In this document: positions 23,614-33,600 of the stretch, one piece after another
Position numbering within the stretch: the first letter of the stretch is position 1
How the letters are laid out: every line of letters begins with the position of its first letter
From: Vitellaria paradoxa
Lineage: Eukaryota; Streptophyta; Magnoliopsida; Ericales; Sapotaceae
Assembly: GCA_019916065.1 (NCBI GenBank)
Contig: CM034240.1
Location: 46,202,026-46,266,025 of the forward strand
Direction: 5' to 3'
DNA: 64,000 nucleotides
Notes under the pieces: generated by a model
Database searches by the model: none
Told to the model about the DNA's origin: nothing
What the model saw: only the letters and a program-made list of their open reading frames with translations
Position numbers and translations under genes: made by a program

Positions 23614-26600
23614 ATGAAATCGATTGTGGGAATTTCTGATCAACATAACACTATGAAAATTCGGGGGTTGGTGGGGAAAAGGGAGATTGTAGTGCTGATC
23701 GACAGTGGAGCTATGCATAATTTCATTTCTAATACGTTGGTGGCAGAACAAAAAATTAAGATTGATGGCAGCAATGTTTTTGGGGTACAAGTTGGTGATG
23801 GGGAGAGGAAAAGGGATTTGCAGAGGAGTGAATGTTTTGATGCAAAATATGGAGTTTAAGATTGATTGCTATCCTTTTGATCTGGGTAGTGCAGATTTAG
23901 TTTTAGGAGTTTGTTGGCTGCAGTCTTTGGGTGACATTAAAGCCAATTGGAGGACTTTATCCCTCACTTTCCGGTGGAATGGAGTAAAACACACGTTGAA
24001 GGGTGATCCAACTTTGAGTAAGACTCTGGTGTCTTTGAAAACTATGCTAAAAATGCTGCAACATGACAATCATGGGGTGATTGTGGAATTAAATTCCATA
24101 TCCTTGATGGAGGCCGAGAAGTCAGTAGAAGTTCTAGTGGCTGTCTGTGAAGTGTTGGCAGAATTTGAAGATGTATTTGATATGCCTTCCGGCTTACCTC
24201 CTAAGCAAGACAAGGAGCATGCGATCATTCTTAAATCAGGAGCATCTCCCCCTAATATCTGCCCTTACAGGTATCCTTATTTCCAAAAGAATGAAATAGA
24301 GAAGTTGGTGAAAGAAATGTTATTAGCTGGAATTATTCAGTCAACAGTCCATTTGCTAGTCTAGTGTTATTGGTTAAAAGAAGGACGGTAGCTAGCGTTT
24401 TTGTGTGGATTATAGAGCTCTAAATAAGGTAACTATTCCAGATAAATATCCTATTCTAGTCATAGAGCAGTTACTTGATGAATTGGGAGGAGCAGCTGTT
24501 TTTTCGAAGCTGGATTTGAAAATCAAGGTATCACCAGATTAGAGTAAAAGCTGAGGATGTGGAAAAGACAGCATTTCGCACGCATGATGGCCATTATGAA
24601 TTTTTGGTCATGCCCTTGGCCTTATGAATGCTCCAGCCACTTTTCAAGCTTTGATGAATGAGGTCTTTCGTCCTTATTTGAGAAAATTTGTACTTGTCTT
24701 CTTTGATGATATATTGATCTACAGTACTTGTCTAATAGCTCATTTGCAGCATTTGAGAATAGTGTTGAGCCTACTTCGGCAGCATCGTTTGTATGCAAAT
24801 AAGAAAAAGTGTGTTTTTGGTCGAAACCAAGTTGAGTACCTTGGGCATGTGGTATCTGATAAAGGGGTTTCAGCTGAGCAATCCAAAATCGCTTGTATGT
24901 TGGAATGGCCTACTCCTAAGAACCTTAAAGAATTATGAGGTTTTTTGGGGTTAACGGGCTACTATCGTCGTTTTGTGCAGGGTTATGGAAGTATTGCTGC
25001 ACCTTTGACAAAGTTATTGAAGAAAGATGCATTTGTTTGGTCCTTAGAAGCTCAAAAAGCTTTTGAGATTTTGAAGAAAACAATGGTCTCTATTCTGGTG
25101 TTGACAGCCCCCGATTTTTCTAAACTTTTTGTTGTGGAATTGGATGCATCAGGCCTTGGAATAGGAGCTGTATTAATGCAGGAACAGCACCCTATAGCTT
25201 TTTTCAATCAGGTTCTGTCTCAGAAAGAGAGGCTGAAATCAGTTTATGAGAGAGAGTTGATGGCTCTTGTCTTAGCAATCCTCAAATGGAGACATTACTT
25301 GCTTGGAAGAAAATTTTTGGTGCGTACAGATCAGCGAAGCATCCAGTTGCTGTTAGATCAACGTTTGATTGCTCCGGAATAGCAGAAATGGTGGTCCAAA
25401 TTGGTGGGTTTCCACTTTGATATTCAATTTAAACCTGGGACCGAGAATAGGGTGGCCGATGCATTAGCTAGGCGTATTACATCTATGGAATTTCAGGCAC
25501 TTACGGTCCCATTCATGGTTCAGGAAGATGAATTAGAAAAATCTATCTTTGAATATGTGCAGTTGCAGCGAATAATTTCTGATATTTTGGACAATCCAAA
25601 TTCTCACCCGGGCTACTCTTTGTTGCATGGCAGATTATTCTACAAAGGGCGATTAGTCTTGTCTAAAGTTTCCAAATGGCCACAATTATTTCTTCGAGAA
25701 TTCCATTATTCTCCTTCAGGTGGTCATTCTGGCATTTTTCGTACATTTAAAAGGCTGGCAGCCAATGTGTTCTGGGAAGGAATGAAAAAGGATGTCCAAT
25801 CTTTTGTTGTTGCTTGTGAAGTCTACCAGCGAAATAAGTATGAGGCTTTGTCCCCAACAGGTTTGCTACAGCCTTTGCTGATTCCTACTAAGGTTTGGGA
25901 TGAGTTGTCTATGAATTTTATCGTTGGCCTTCCTAAATCAAAAGGCTTTAACACTATACTTCTTGTTGTTGATCATTTGACTAAGTATAGTCATTTTTTG
26001 GGACTGTCTCATCCATATACTGCAGTTAATGTTGCCAAATTGTTTGTTAAGGAGGTGGTTAGATTGCATGGGATACCCTCCTCAATTGTTTCCGATCGAG
26101 ATCTGATATTTCTTAGGAAGTTTTGGGCGGAGCTATTTAAGCTCCAAGGCACCTTCCTTAGATATAGCTCAGCATATCATCCTCAAACGGATGGACAAAA
26201 TGAGGTTACTAATCGGTGTTTGGAGACTTACCTCCGATATTTTTCCAGCTATTCCCCTAAGTCTTGGAGTGAATTTCTTCCATGGGCAGAATATTGGTTT
26301 AATACGACCTATCACACCGCAGCAGGTATGACACCTTTTAAGGCTTTATATGGCAGAGACCCACCTCCTTTGTTGCGTTTAATGGAGGATGTGGCCAAAG
26401 TGGATGCTGTCCGGGATTTATTAATAACTCGAAATGCTATTTTGGATGAGCTGCAAGAGCATTTAAGACGTGCTCAAGAAAAGATGAGGCTGTATGCTAA
26501 TAAGAAACGTCGGGAAGTGGAGTTCCAGGTTGGGGATTTAGTTTTCTTGAGGATCCAACCTTATAAATTTAGGTCATTGGCCAAAAAACTCAATGAGAAG

Positions 26601-27029
26601 CTGTCTCCCAAGTTCTATGGTCCCTTTAAAGTCTTGGACAGAATCGGAAAGGTAGCTTATCAGCTAGAATTACCGGATTATTCAAGAGTTCATCCTGTAT
26701 TTCATGTTTCTCAATTAAAACCAGTTTTGGGTCAACAAGACGTCCCTCAAGTTCTTCCTCCAGGTTTGACTGCTGATCTAGAGTTAGTTGTTAAACCGCA
26801 GCAAGTGCTGGCTATTCGGGAGAATCAGTTTTTGCCGGGCTCTCATAAGGAAGTTCTCATTGCTTGGGAGGGGTTGCCGTCCACTGATGCATCTTGGGAA
26901 CCAATGGATCAAATTCTTCAACAATTTCCATCTTTTCACCTTGAGGACAAGGTGAAAGTGCTAGGGGGGAGTGATGTTAGACCAGCAATACTCAATCAGT
27001 ATTCTAGGAGAAAAATGCGGGAAAATTAG
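23614..27029 (+). pseudogene. pol of gypsy element 1 (protease-RT-RNase H-integrase-chromodomain), broken
   Basis: The protease active site region is VVLIDSGAMHNFIS (about 23690-23735). The RT core [12 protein letters not shown] has its DD pair near 24705. RNase H is marked by [18 protein letters not shown] and FLVRTDQ. The integrase has HPQTDGQNE and VSDRD; its zinc motif reads CEVYQ where the family has C-x2-C, so one cysteine is lost. A chromodomain-like end is VLIAWEGLPSTDASWEP. The stretch 25401-27029 is open for 542 codons, but stops at 24936 (TGA) and 25380 (TAG) interrupt RT-RNase H, and the RT N-terminal part is out of frame at 24.36-24.62 kb. Not expected to be functional. Confidence 0.9.
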
Positions 27030-27353
27030 TTAGTAGGCCAGCTCATAAGTAGTTAGCATCAGTTGAATAACTGCCAGCTTATGGGAGTGGTTAGTATTAG
27101 TTGTAATAACTGCCAGTTTATGAGAGCAGGGGTTGTTCTATAAATAGGGGAGGAGAATTCAGGAAAGGGGTTCAGTTTCTTGGGAAATATTGTTGTATAG
27201 GAGAGTTGGTGACTCATTAAACTACCTAGGCTTGCTGGAGACTTTTTCTCTTGCAAGAATCATTTCACTCAACAACATTCAACTATTTTCTATTCTCTCT
27301 TCTATTCAAATTCTGTTTCTTTTCTTCTCTTTCTGGAAATCTGGTTCCTAACA
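26975..27353 (+). repeat. 3' LTR of gypsy element 1
   Basis: 379 bp, TGTTAG...CTAACA, followed directly by the TAGTT duplication. The extra 6 bp relative to the 5' LTR sit near 27202. Confidence 0.95.
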
Positions 27354-27950
27354 TAGTTCTTCTAACTTGAGTTAACCTAATTACTTTATTGGGTATACTG
27401 AAAAAGGGAAATGTTCTTAAAATACATTCTCCTCGAAATCCATAAAACCAAGTAAACACACAGATCCAAACACAAGAACTCTTAACATTTCAATAAATAT
27501 TTAACAAATAAACCCATAATTTGCTAATCCCTCCTTCCATATTAAAAAAGATGGGGCTTTCCATTTGGTAATTCTTCTATACCCACAACAATTAAGCAAA
27601 ACCCAAAACATATTCTCTTCTCAAAATTTGGGTTTTGAGTAAGAATTCGGATTATCAATACATAAAACACATATACAAATAGTGCACATAAATATATATG
27701 TATAGAGAGAGGGAACGGGTAGACTTGCCGAAGGAGAGGATACTGGATGAGCAATGGAACTGCGTTCCCACGCTGAGCTTAGCTTCTGGCATTTTTTTAT
27801 CTTATCGTTTAATGGGGAAATCAGTAGTCAGGTTCATCATCAAACCGTTGAGTCTTACGACAATTCAAAGAGATTTATTAACTCGAATGGTTTTTGTGTC
27901 TTCAAAACATTATCTTATCATTTATTCTTTATTGCAATATTTTTGGAACA

Positions 27951-28000
27951 CTAGTGATGCGAGCACGTGCAAGGCATGTGCCCATTTTACTATAATCATA
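27951..28000 (-). mobile_element. Helitron-like 3' terminus (minus strand), 5' end unresolved
   Basis: Read on the minus strand it ends GCACATGC, CTT, GCACGTGC, then TCGCATCA and CTAG, followed by a T at 27950. That is an 8-bp hairpin with one mismatch, a short spacer, CTAG, and a host T: the signature of plant Helitron 3' ends. A TCTATATATA-like 5' end occurs at 28931 on the minus strand, but the next base is not the expected A on that strand, so the full element (about 1 kb) is only a guess. Confidence 0.5.
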
Positions 28001-28244
28001 TTATTTTAAGTCAATTTTAATACACAAATTTAACAAATATCTTTGCTATTATACATCATAGCCTTAAATTAAGTAGACTTAAAAAAATTTCAATGCAACT
28101 CTTCAAATTTGCTTATCAAACAATATAAAAACTACTCAATTACCAGAACATAATCTATTACTAAATTCAACAAAACTTTGAACAACTTCTGATAAAAATT
28201 ACCTCTTTTTTTTTAAAGGTAAAGTTTTTTTTTTTTTTAATTTT

Positions 28245-28384
28245 TTTTAAGGGAAGAAGGAAGATTCGAACTCCTGTCATGAGCTGACAGAAGAGATTCT
28301 TAACCACTGAACTATAGCTCAGTGGTTAAGAGCCTTTCTTGCCCGCTCATGACTCGAGTTCGAGTCTTCTCCCTCCCCTTAAAA
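28245..28384. repeat. Inverted pair of tRNA-derived SINE-like fragments
   Basis: The two arms, about 28249-28310 and 28317-28384, are near reverse complements meeting at a TATAG centre. Each arm, read outward, has a pol III box A-like phrase (TAGCTCAGTGG, or TAGTTCAGTGG on the minus strand), then GTTAAGA, then a box B-like GAGTTCGAGTC or GAGTTCGAATC. T-rich and A-rich runs border the outer ends. A functional tRNA is not possible because neither arm can form an acceptor stem. Confidence 0.6.
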
Positions 28385-29039
28385 AAAAAAAAAATTCACC
28401 TTTCAAAAAAAAAAAAAAAAAAAAAAAACTTCTGATAAAAAGTTGGTCAAATCCAAGTTGGGTAAATGTAGGAAGTTCTATACAATAACAGCCCATGAAT
28501 TAAATTGCAGTGTTAAACTCCCTACTTATGTTTACATATGTATATGAATATATCTGTGCTGATTCTTTTTATTTAAAGAGTCACATCATTACACAAGGCC
28601 AAAAAAAATTGAAAATATGGGTTAGAAAATTGTTACTTTTATCTCAAAAGTCTATAACCAGATTTCACCTTACCCTTCATTTCTTAACTTCTCTCATCTT
28701 CTATTCTTCTTCCTACCACACATATAGAAACAAATGTGTGGAATGTGAATATGGCGTATAAGTTAGAACATGCACACCTTAAACAGAGGACGTCTGGCCA
28801 AATCACTGAACAGAGGCCGGATGCAGGTTTGCTTTGCTTAGAACCGAATATTGATTATCGGGTTTAGATATAAAAGCTTAACCATATTCTGTCATTAACC
28901 ATACACGTATGTGTGGATACATATATATAGACAAATCTTCAAACACCTTGCGAACAAAACTTACAATCAATTATAACCCATCACACAAACCCGAAATTAC
29001 CCCCCCCCAAAAAAAAAAAAATAAAACCATCGAATATTG

Positions 29040-29225
29040 CATAACAAGCTTTAAATACCTGATTTTGTAATTCGATGACGGAGGTTGTTCGGCGAAGAGG
29101 TTCAGGCTTTGTTTAGGACCGTGGTCTTGGAAGTTCAGATTCTGTTCTCCTCTTTAGGCCCGGCTGGCGAAATTACTGACGACGTTGATTTTAGCCAGGC
29201 GAAGCGAACGGGACGGGAGACATGG
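29040..29225 (-). other. Leader-exon-like GC-richer segment of unknown transcript
   Basis: Markedly less AT-rich than its surroundings. On the minus strand it ends at a good splice donor (AAAATCAG|GTATTT at about 29056) and contains only a very short ATG frame (MSPVPFASPG then stop). It could be a 5' UTR exon of a minus-strand transcript, or a diverged promoter/leader remnant. No downstream exons could be identified between here and the YceD gene. Confidence 0.25.
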
Positions 29226-29745
29226 ATAAGGGGTATAATTGGAAAATGATACTTATTAAAACAATTACATGATAATTGTATTTTAAAATTAAAGATTACG
29301 CTTTTTAAAGTATATTTATTTATAATAGGGATTTATAAAAAATAATAAAAAGATATCAAATATAAAATAAAAAAACATACTTTAAAATTTTTTTACAACT
29401 ATTATATCTTAAATCATGATTAAGAAAAACTTGATTAATAATGAATAAAAGAAAAAAAAAAAAAAAGGGGGACTCACTCGCGGCGTTAAGTGGGACGGGA
29501 CAAATGTTAGGTTTGATTCGAAAAAGAAAGTATTTTGACTTATTTTTAGGTAGTTATTAGCTTATTTTTAGTTTTTTAAATAGATTTTTAATTTTGATTA
29601 ATTTAATATTTTTATCCTTGAAAGTTTAAAAAAATTAAAATATAAAAAAATAAATTTAGTCATCCATTATAACAGCTACTAACTCGAGTTACCAAATGAA
29701 GCCTTAGCATGTAACCCTGATATTTTTTTCATTAAATTTAATAAA

Positions 29746-29893
29746 GGCTCCACTTAAAATGACAAAAAATTCTGAAAAAAGAAAGGTAAAAAAATACTAA
29801 TAATTTTAAAAATTATTCACTTTTTTAATCTAATTGCATAAATTACGGACTCATAATTTATCTCACTTTTTATCACTCCAAACACATCCATAA
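29746..29893. repeat. MITE-like dispersed repeat, copy 2
   Basis: Diverged match to 15869-16018 in the same orientation and of almost the same length: GACAAAAAATTCTG near the start, TTATTCACTTTTTTAATC in the middle, and CTCACTTTTTATCACTCC at the end. Confidence 0.45.
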
Positions 29894-30517
29894 GTGGTGT
29901 TTGGTTAATTAAAATAATAAAAAAAATAAAAATAAGTGTACAAATAATATGTGATAAATTTTAATAGAAAATTTAAAAAATAAATAAATATTAAAATTTT
30001 TTAATATTTTTTAGAAGTTCTAACACTTTTAGATAACATTTGGCAAGTTGGCTAGTAGTTAAGGTATCAATTACTAGTTTTTTTATTTTATTTTTTTAAA
30101 TTATCAAATTTATTCTCTTATATTTTTTATTTTTTAAACTTTAAATAAAAAAATATCAAATTAACAAAAAAATTAACTATTAAAAAGTTAATTTTTTCTT
30201 TCTCATTTAAAATTTTTTAAATCCTAAAAGAGAAAATTGTTAAATTAACAAAAAATAAAAATTAACTACTAAAAAATTAATTCTTTCTTTTCCAAACGCA
30301 ATAGAAGCTATACCCAAATTTGTTTTTTCGGTAAACTCAGCCTTATAATAATTTGATAATACTCATGAGTCATTAAATTATTAATTTCAACGAGTGAGAT
30401 GCTACAAAAATAATGAATAAACTTGTTTGTTCTGCTAATCCAGCAAACGATGTTAGGCATTTTGTTTCTACCAAGATATGTTACTGTTCTATTTTATTTT
30501 TAGCCTACTCCTCTCGG

Positions 30518-30519
<2 letters not shown>

Positions 30520-30549
<30 letters not shown>
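30520..30549 (+). promoter_or_regulatory. (CT)n tract in FPG1 leader
   Basis: About 15 CT units ending some 55 bases before the FPG1 ATG. CT tracts in this position are common near plant transcription starts and in 5' UTRs; function is inferred only. Confidence 0.45.
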
Positions 30550-30553
<4 letters not shown>

Positions 30554-30605
30554 CTGTGAGACTAAAAAAGCGCGCGAGAACTGCAAGACAAGCACATCAA
30601 CGGCA

Positions 30606-33600
30606 ATGCCAGAGCTTCCAGAAGTAGAAGTTGCTCGAAGGGCCGTCGAAGACCACTGTACCGGCAAGAAGATTAAGAGGTCGGTGATCGCAGACGATTC
30701 CAAGGTTATTGATGGCGTGTCCCCTTCAGACTTCCAAGCCTCCCTCCTCGGCAAGACCATTGTCGCCGCCCACCGCAAGGGCAAGAACATGTGGCTCCAG
30801 CTCGATTCCCCTCCTTTTCCTTCTTTCCAGTTTGGTGCGGTTAATTCTCTCACTTACTCTGATGTGTTACTGGCTGAGAAAAGTGCATGAAAGCATCCTC
30901 ATTTTTTTGTCTTGATCTTAGGGTTTCAGACCCCTGAGCACTGTACAGGAGTCTGGCTTAATTTTTGCATGCTTTTTCTCTAGAAACAAATAAGAAATTG
31001 GGGAAATTATAACATATAAGTCTGGGATCGAGGAAATATGAGGAATTTCCTACATTTTCCTTGTAACAGCTTAATGGAATTTGTTTGCTCAATGTGTTTT
31101 TTAACTGTTTTGTAAGTGTTGCTTTGAGAGCTTGATGCTAAAGACTGTTTGTTGCTGAGAGGAGTGCTAAAAAAGTTTGGACATTTCAAGCTTTTTTTAT
31201 TTAATTTATCTCAAGAAAAATCAGAGCATCTACTTAAGTGAGCCTTGTACAACTAATTGGCATAGTTGACATATTTCAAAATTATTTTCCTTTCCTAGCT
31301 TATAGTGTGTCAGCAAACTAGCAGAATGTCTGATCAGGAAAAGAAGATGAAGTTTGGCAATATGTGTTAATTTGATTGAAAAAGTGAAGAAACTCATAGC
31401 AAATTAGACATTCTCCAGTTCAATTTATGTTCCTTTTTTTGGTTAATATTTTGGTGCTTCTGATAATGAGTATTCCTAAAGTTGAATTTTGTATGCTTTT
31501 CATTTATCTGCATTTTTAAACCAGAAAAATGCATTTTGCCCCCTCATCACCTTTTTCTTTTCTTTTTTTTTTTTTCTTTGGGAGTGGGAAGTTGCATTGC
31601 TACTGTGTATGTTATTCTAAGTCAACTACCTGTTGCCCTGTTATTCCCTTTTATATTTCTCTGCCTTTCAGGAATGTCAGGAGCTGTATATATTAAGGGG
31701 GTCTCAGTTACACAATATAAGAGGTAATGTTTATCATGCTTCATACAAATCAAACTAGAGGAAGGCTGGTTCCTTGATGTTTTGTCATGTGACTACCATT
31801 TGACAAATGACTGGGTTACATCTAAGAGCTAATATCATGACTACTTTAATCTGAAATTCTCCTCAGTGCTAAATGCAGAAAAGTAAGTTTCACTGAGTTA
31901 TTTACAGTTGACTGTTTTTACATTTATCGGGCTGGTCATTTTAAACTTGATTGGCTACCTGATCTACCTTACATAACAAGAAAGAAAAATATATTGATCG
32001 AAAATTTGTGGGGAAGGTAAGTTTATGCGTTTTGGTCATGTTGGTTTGCAGATGTCATAAATTAGGAGTTTTAGTCAGTCGAAGGCATTAGCAAATACTT
32101 ACATTCTGTTCAGATGAGTTGATATGGGAGAATTTTATTGGCAGTTCTGTGGTGCCATGTCTATGTGAGACTTGGTTAAAAGTTTGAACGCAGTTGGTTT
32201 TAAAGCCAGAGAGCCTGTATCAGTTATTTTGAATGCTGAAAGGAGCAAGTAGGAGGAGTTTTTGGAGTAACTAGAATTCTTTCAGAATCTTAGTATTATT
32301 TTGCACTTGATGGATTTTGAATTTGAGCATTGGACTCATTGTGTATAGGTTTCTTACATTGCTTATCCCTTTTTGTACTTTTATGATGATAAAGTAAGTA
32401 AACTGTTAGATGGACAAACTCTTCTATTTCCTGTTAGTGCTTTTTTGTTTATGCAGAAAGAAGTTTGGAGTTATTTTTTCTAATAAGTCAATGCATTGAT
32501 TTCAGGTCTTCTGTAAATGACGCTGATGAATGGCCTTCCAAATATTCCAAGCTATTTATTGAAGTAAGAATCCCCATTCTACCCATGAATTGGTGGGAGC
32601 GTAAGGGTTTTTTTGTTTCTGAAAATTTATAATATGGGTTATAATAATTAATAAATGTTTTCGCACTTGTATTAATCTTGGTCAATGGCCATGTTTCAAG
32701 TGCCACAATGCTAATGCCAAAATTTTGCCGTGTTTATTAGGAAGACGAACACAGAATTGATTGTCATTTTGTGTTAAATGCCACCTGATTAAATCTCAAA
32801 TGACATTTTGCCTATTTAGGCTTGTCAGTACCTGACAGTGTCCGTATACCCGACCCCTGTTTCTGTTCCTTTGCCTTTCAAATATATATACACAATGCTT
32901 GTTGGGGATTTTAGTGAATGCACACTCATACATCATTCAAAGCAATTTCATTTCATTTGTTAATATCAATAATCCTTACTTCTTGTGCAGCTAGATGATG
33001 GAGTGGAGTTGTCATTCACTGATAAGAGACGATTTGCAAAAGTTCGCTTGCTTGAGAATGTATCATATGCTGCTTATCCATCTAGATAGAGTTCCCATGT
33101 TCTTTTCTGCTTTAATAGTTATCTTCATTTGATTTTGTGATGCATTTATTATTACAGCCAACTACTGTGCCCCCAATCTCTGAGCTTGGTCCAGATGCTT
33201 TGTTCGAGCCTTTGACCATTGATGAGTTTATTACATCCCTGAGCAAGAAGAAGATTGGAATCAAGGCTCTTTTACTCGACCAGGTTTAAAATATCCTTAT
33301 CCCAACAATATCTTAAGCTTTTGCACTTGCTTACAAAGTAATCCATGGAACTTGCAAGGCTATAGAGACTTACCTTGTTTTTCCTGTATCTGATCAAAGG
33401 TAAGAAATGAATCATCTCTGCATCCAACCATGAAACTACTTTTCTAGGCTTGTAAAAAGACATGGGAACTAGGAGGCATACATGAGATAAATACCTTAGA
33501 TTTGCATTATTTGCCCAAACAAGCATTCTCACGTTTGACAACCTACTGTTTACATGAAGCAGTGGATGACAGTGTTAAAAGGCTTCATTTAATTGTTTTC

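Larger units (their letters stand above)
22033..27353 (+). mobile_element. Ty3-gypsy LTR retrotransposon 1 (chromodomain type), complete ends, coding capacity broken
   Basis: 5321 bp bounded by LTRs at 22033-22405 and 26975-27353, starting TGTTAG and ending CTAACA. It is flanked by a perfect 5-bp target duplication, TAGTT (22028-22032 and 27354-27358). A primer-binding site lies 3 bases after the 5' LTR and a purine tract (AGGGGGGA) lies before the 3' LTR. Order is gag, protease, RT, RNase H, integrase, chromodomain, which defines Ty3-gypsy. By eye the LTRs differ at roughly 13-15 positions plus a 6-bp indel (about 4%), so this is not a very recent insertion. Coding lesions: stops at 22915, 23584, 24936 and 25380, and frame changes near 23.8 kb and 24.36-24.62 kb. 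Confidence 0.95.
27359..30519. other. Spacer between gypsy element 1 and FPG1
   Basis: No protein-coding gene is supported. Contains a Helitron-like terminus (27951), a SINE-like inverted pair (28245-28384), a GC-richer leader-like segment (29040-29225), and a MITE-like copy (29746-29893). 29226-30500 is AT-rich with nothing else recognised; its end is the presumed FPG1 promoter. Confidence 0.5.

Noticed and set aside
28317..28384. A functional tRNA gene
   Set aside because: Box A- and box B-like motifs are present but no acceptor stem can form, and an inverted second copy abuts it; better explained as a SINE-like fragment.
30834..30890. Read-through end of FPG1 exon 1 giving a 94-aa protein
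   Set aside because: The donor G|GTGCGG joined to 31672 restores the conserved FG-M-x-GA-x-YIKG sequence, so the longer frame is intronic.
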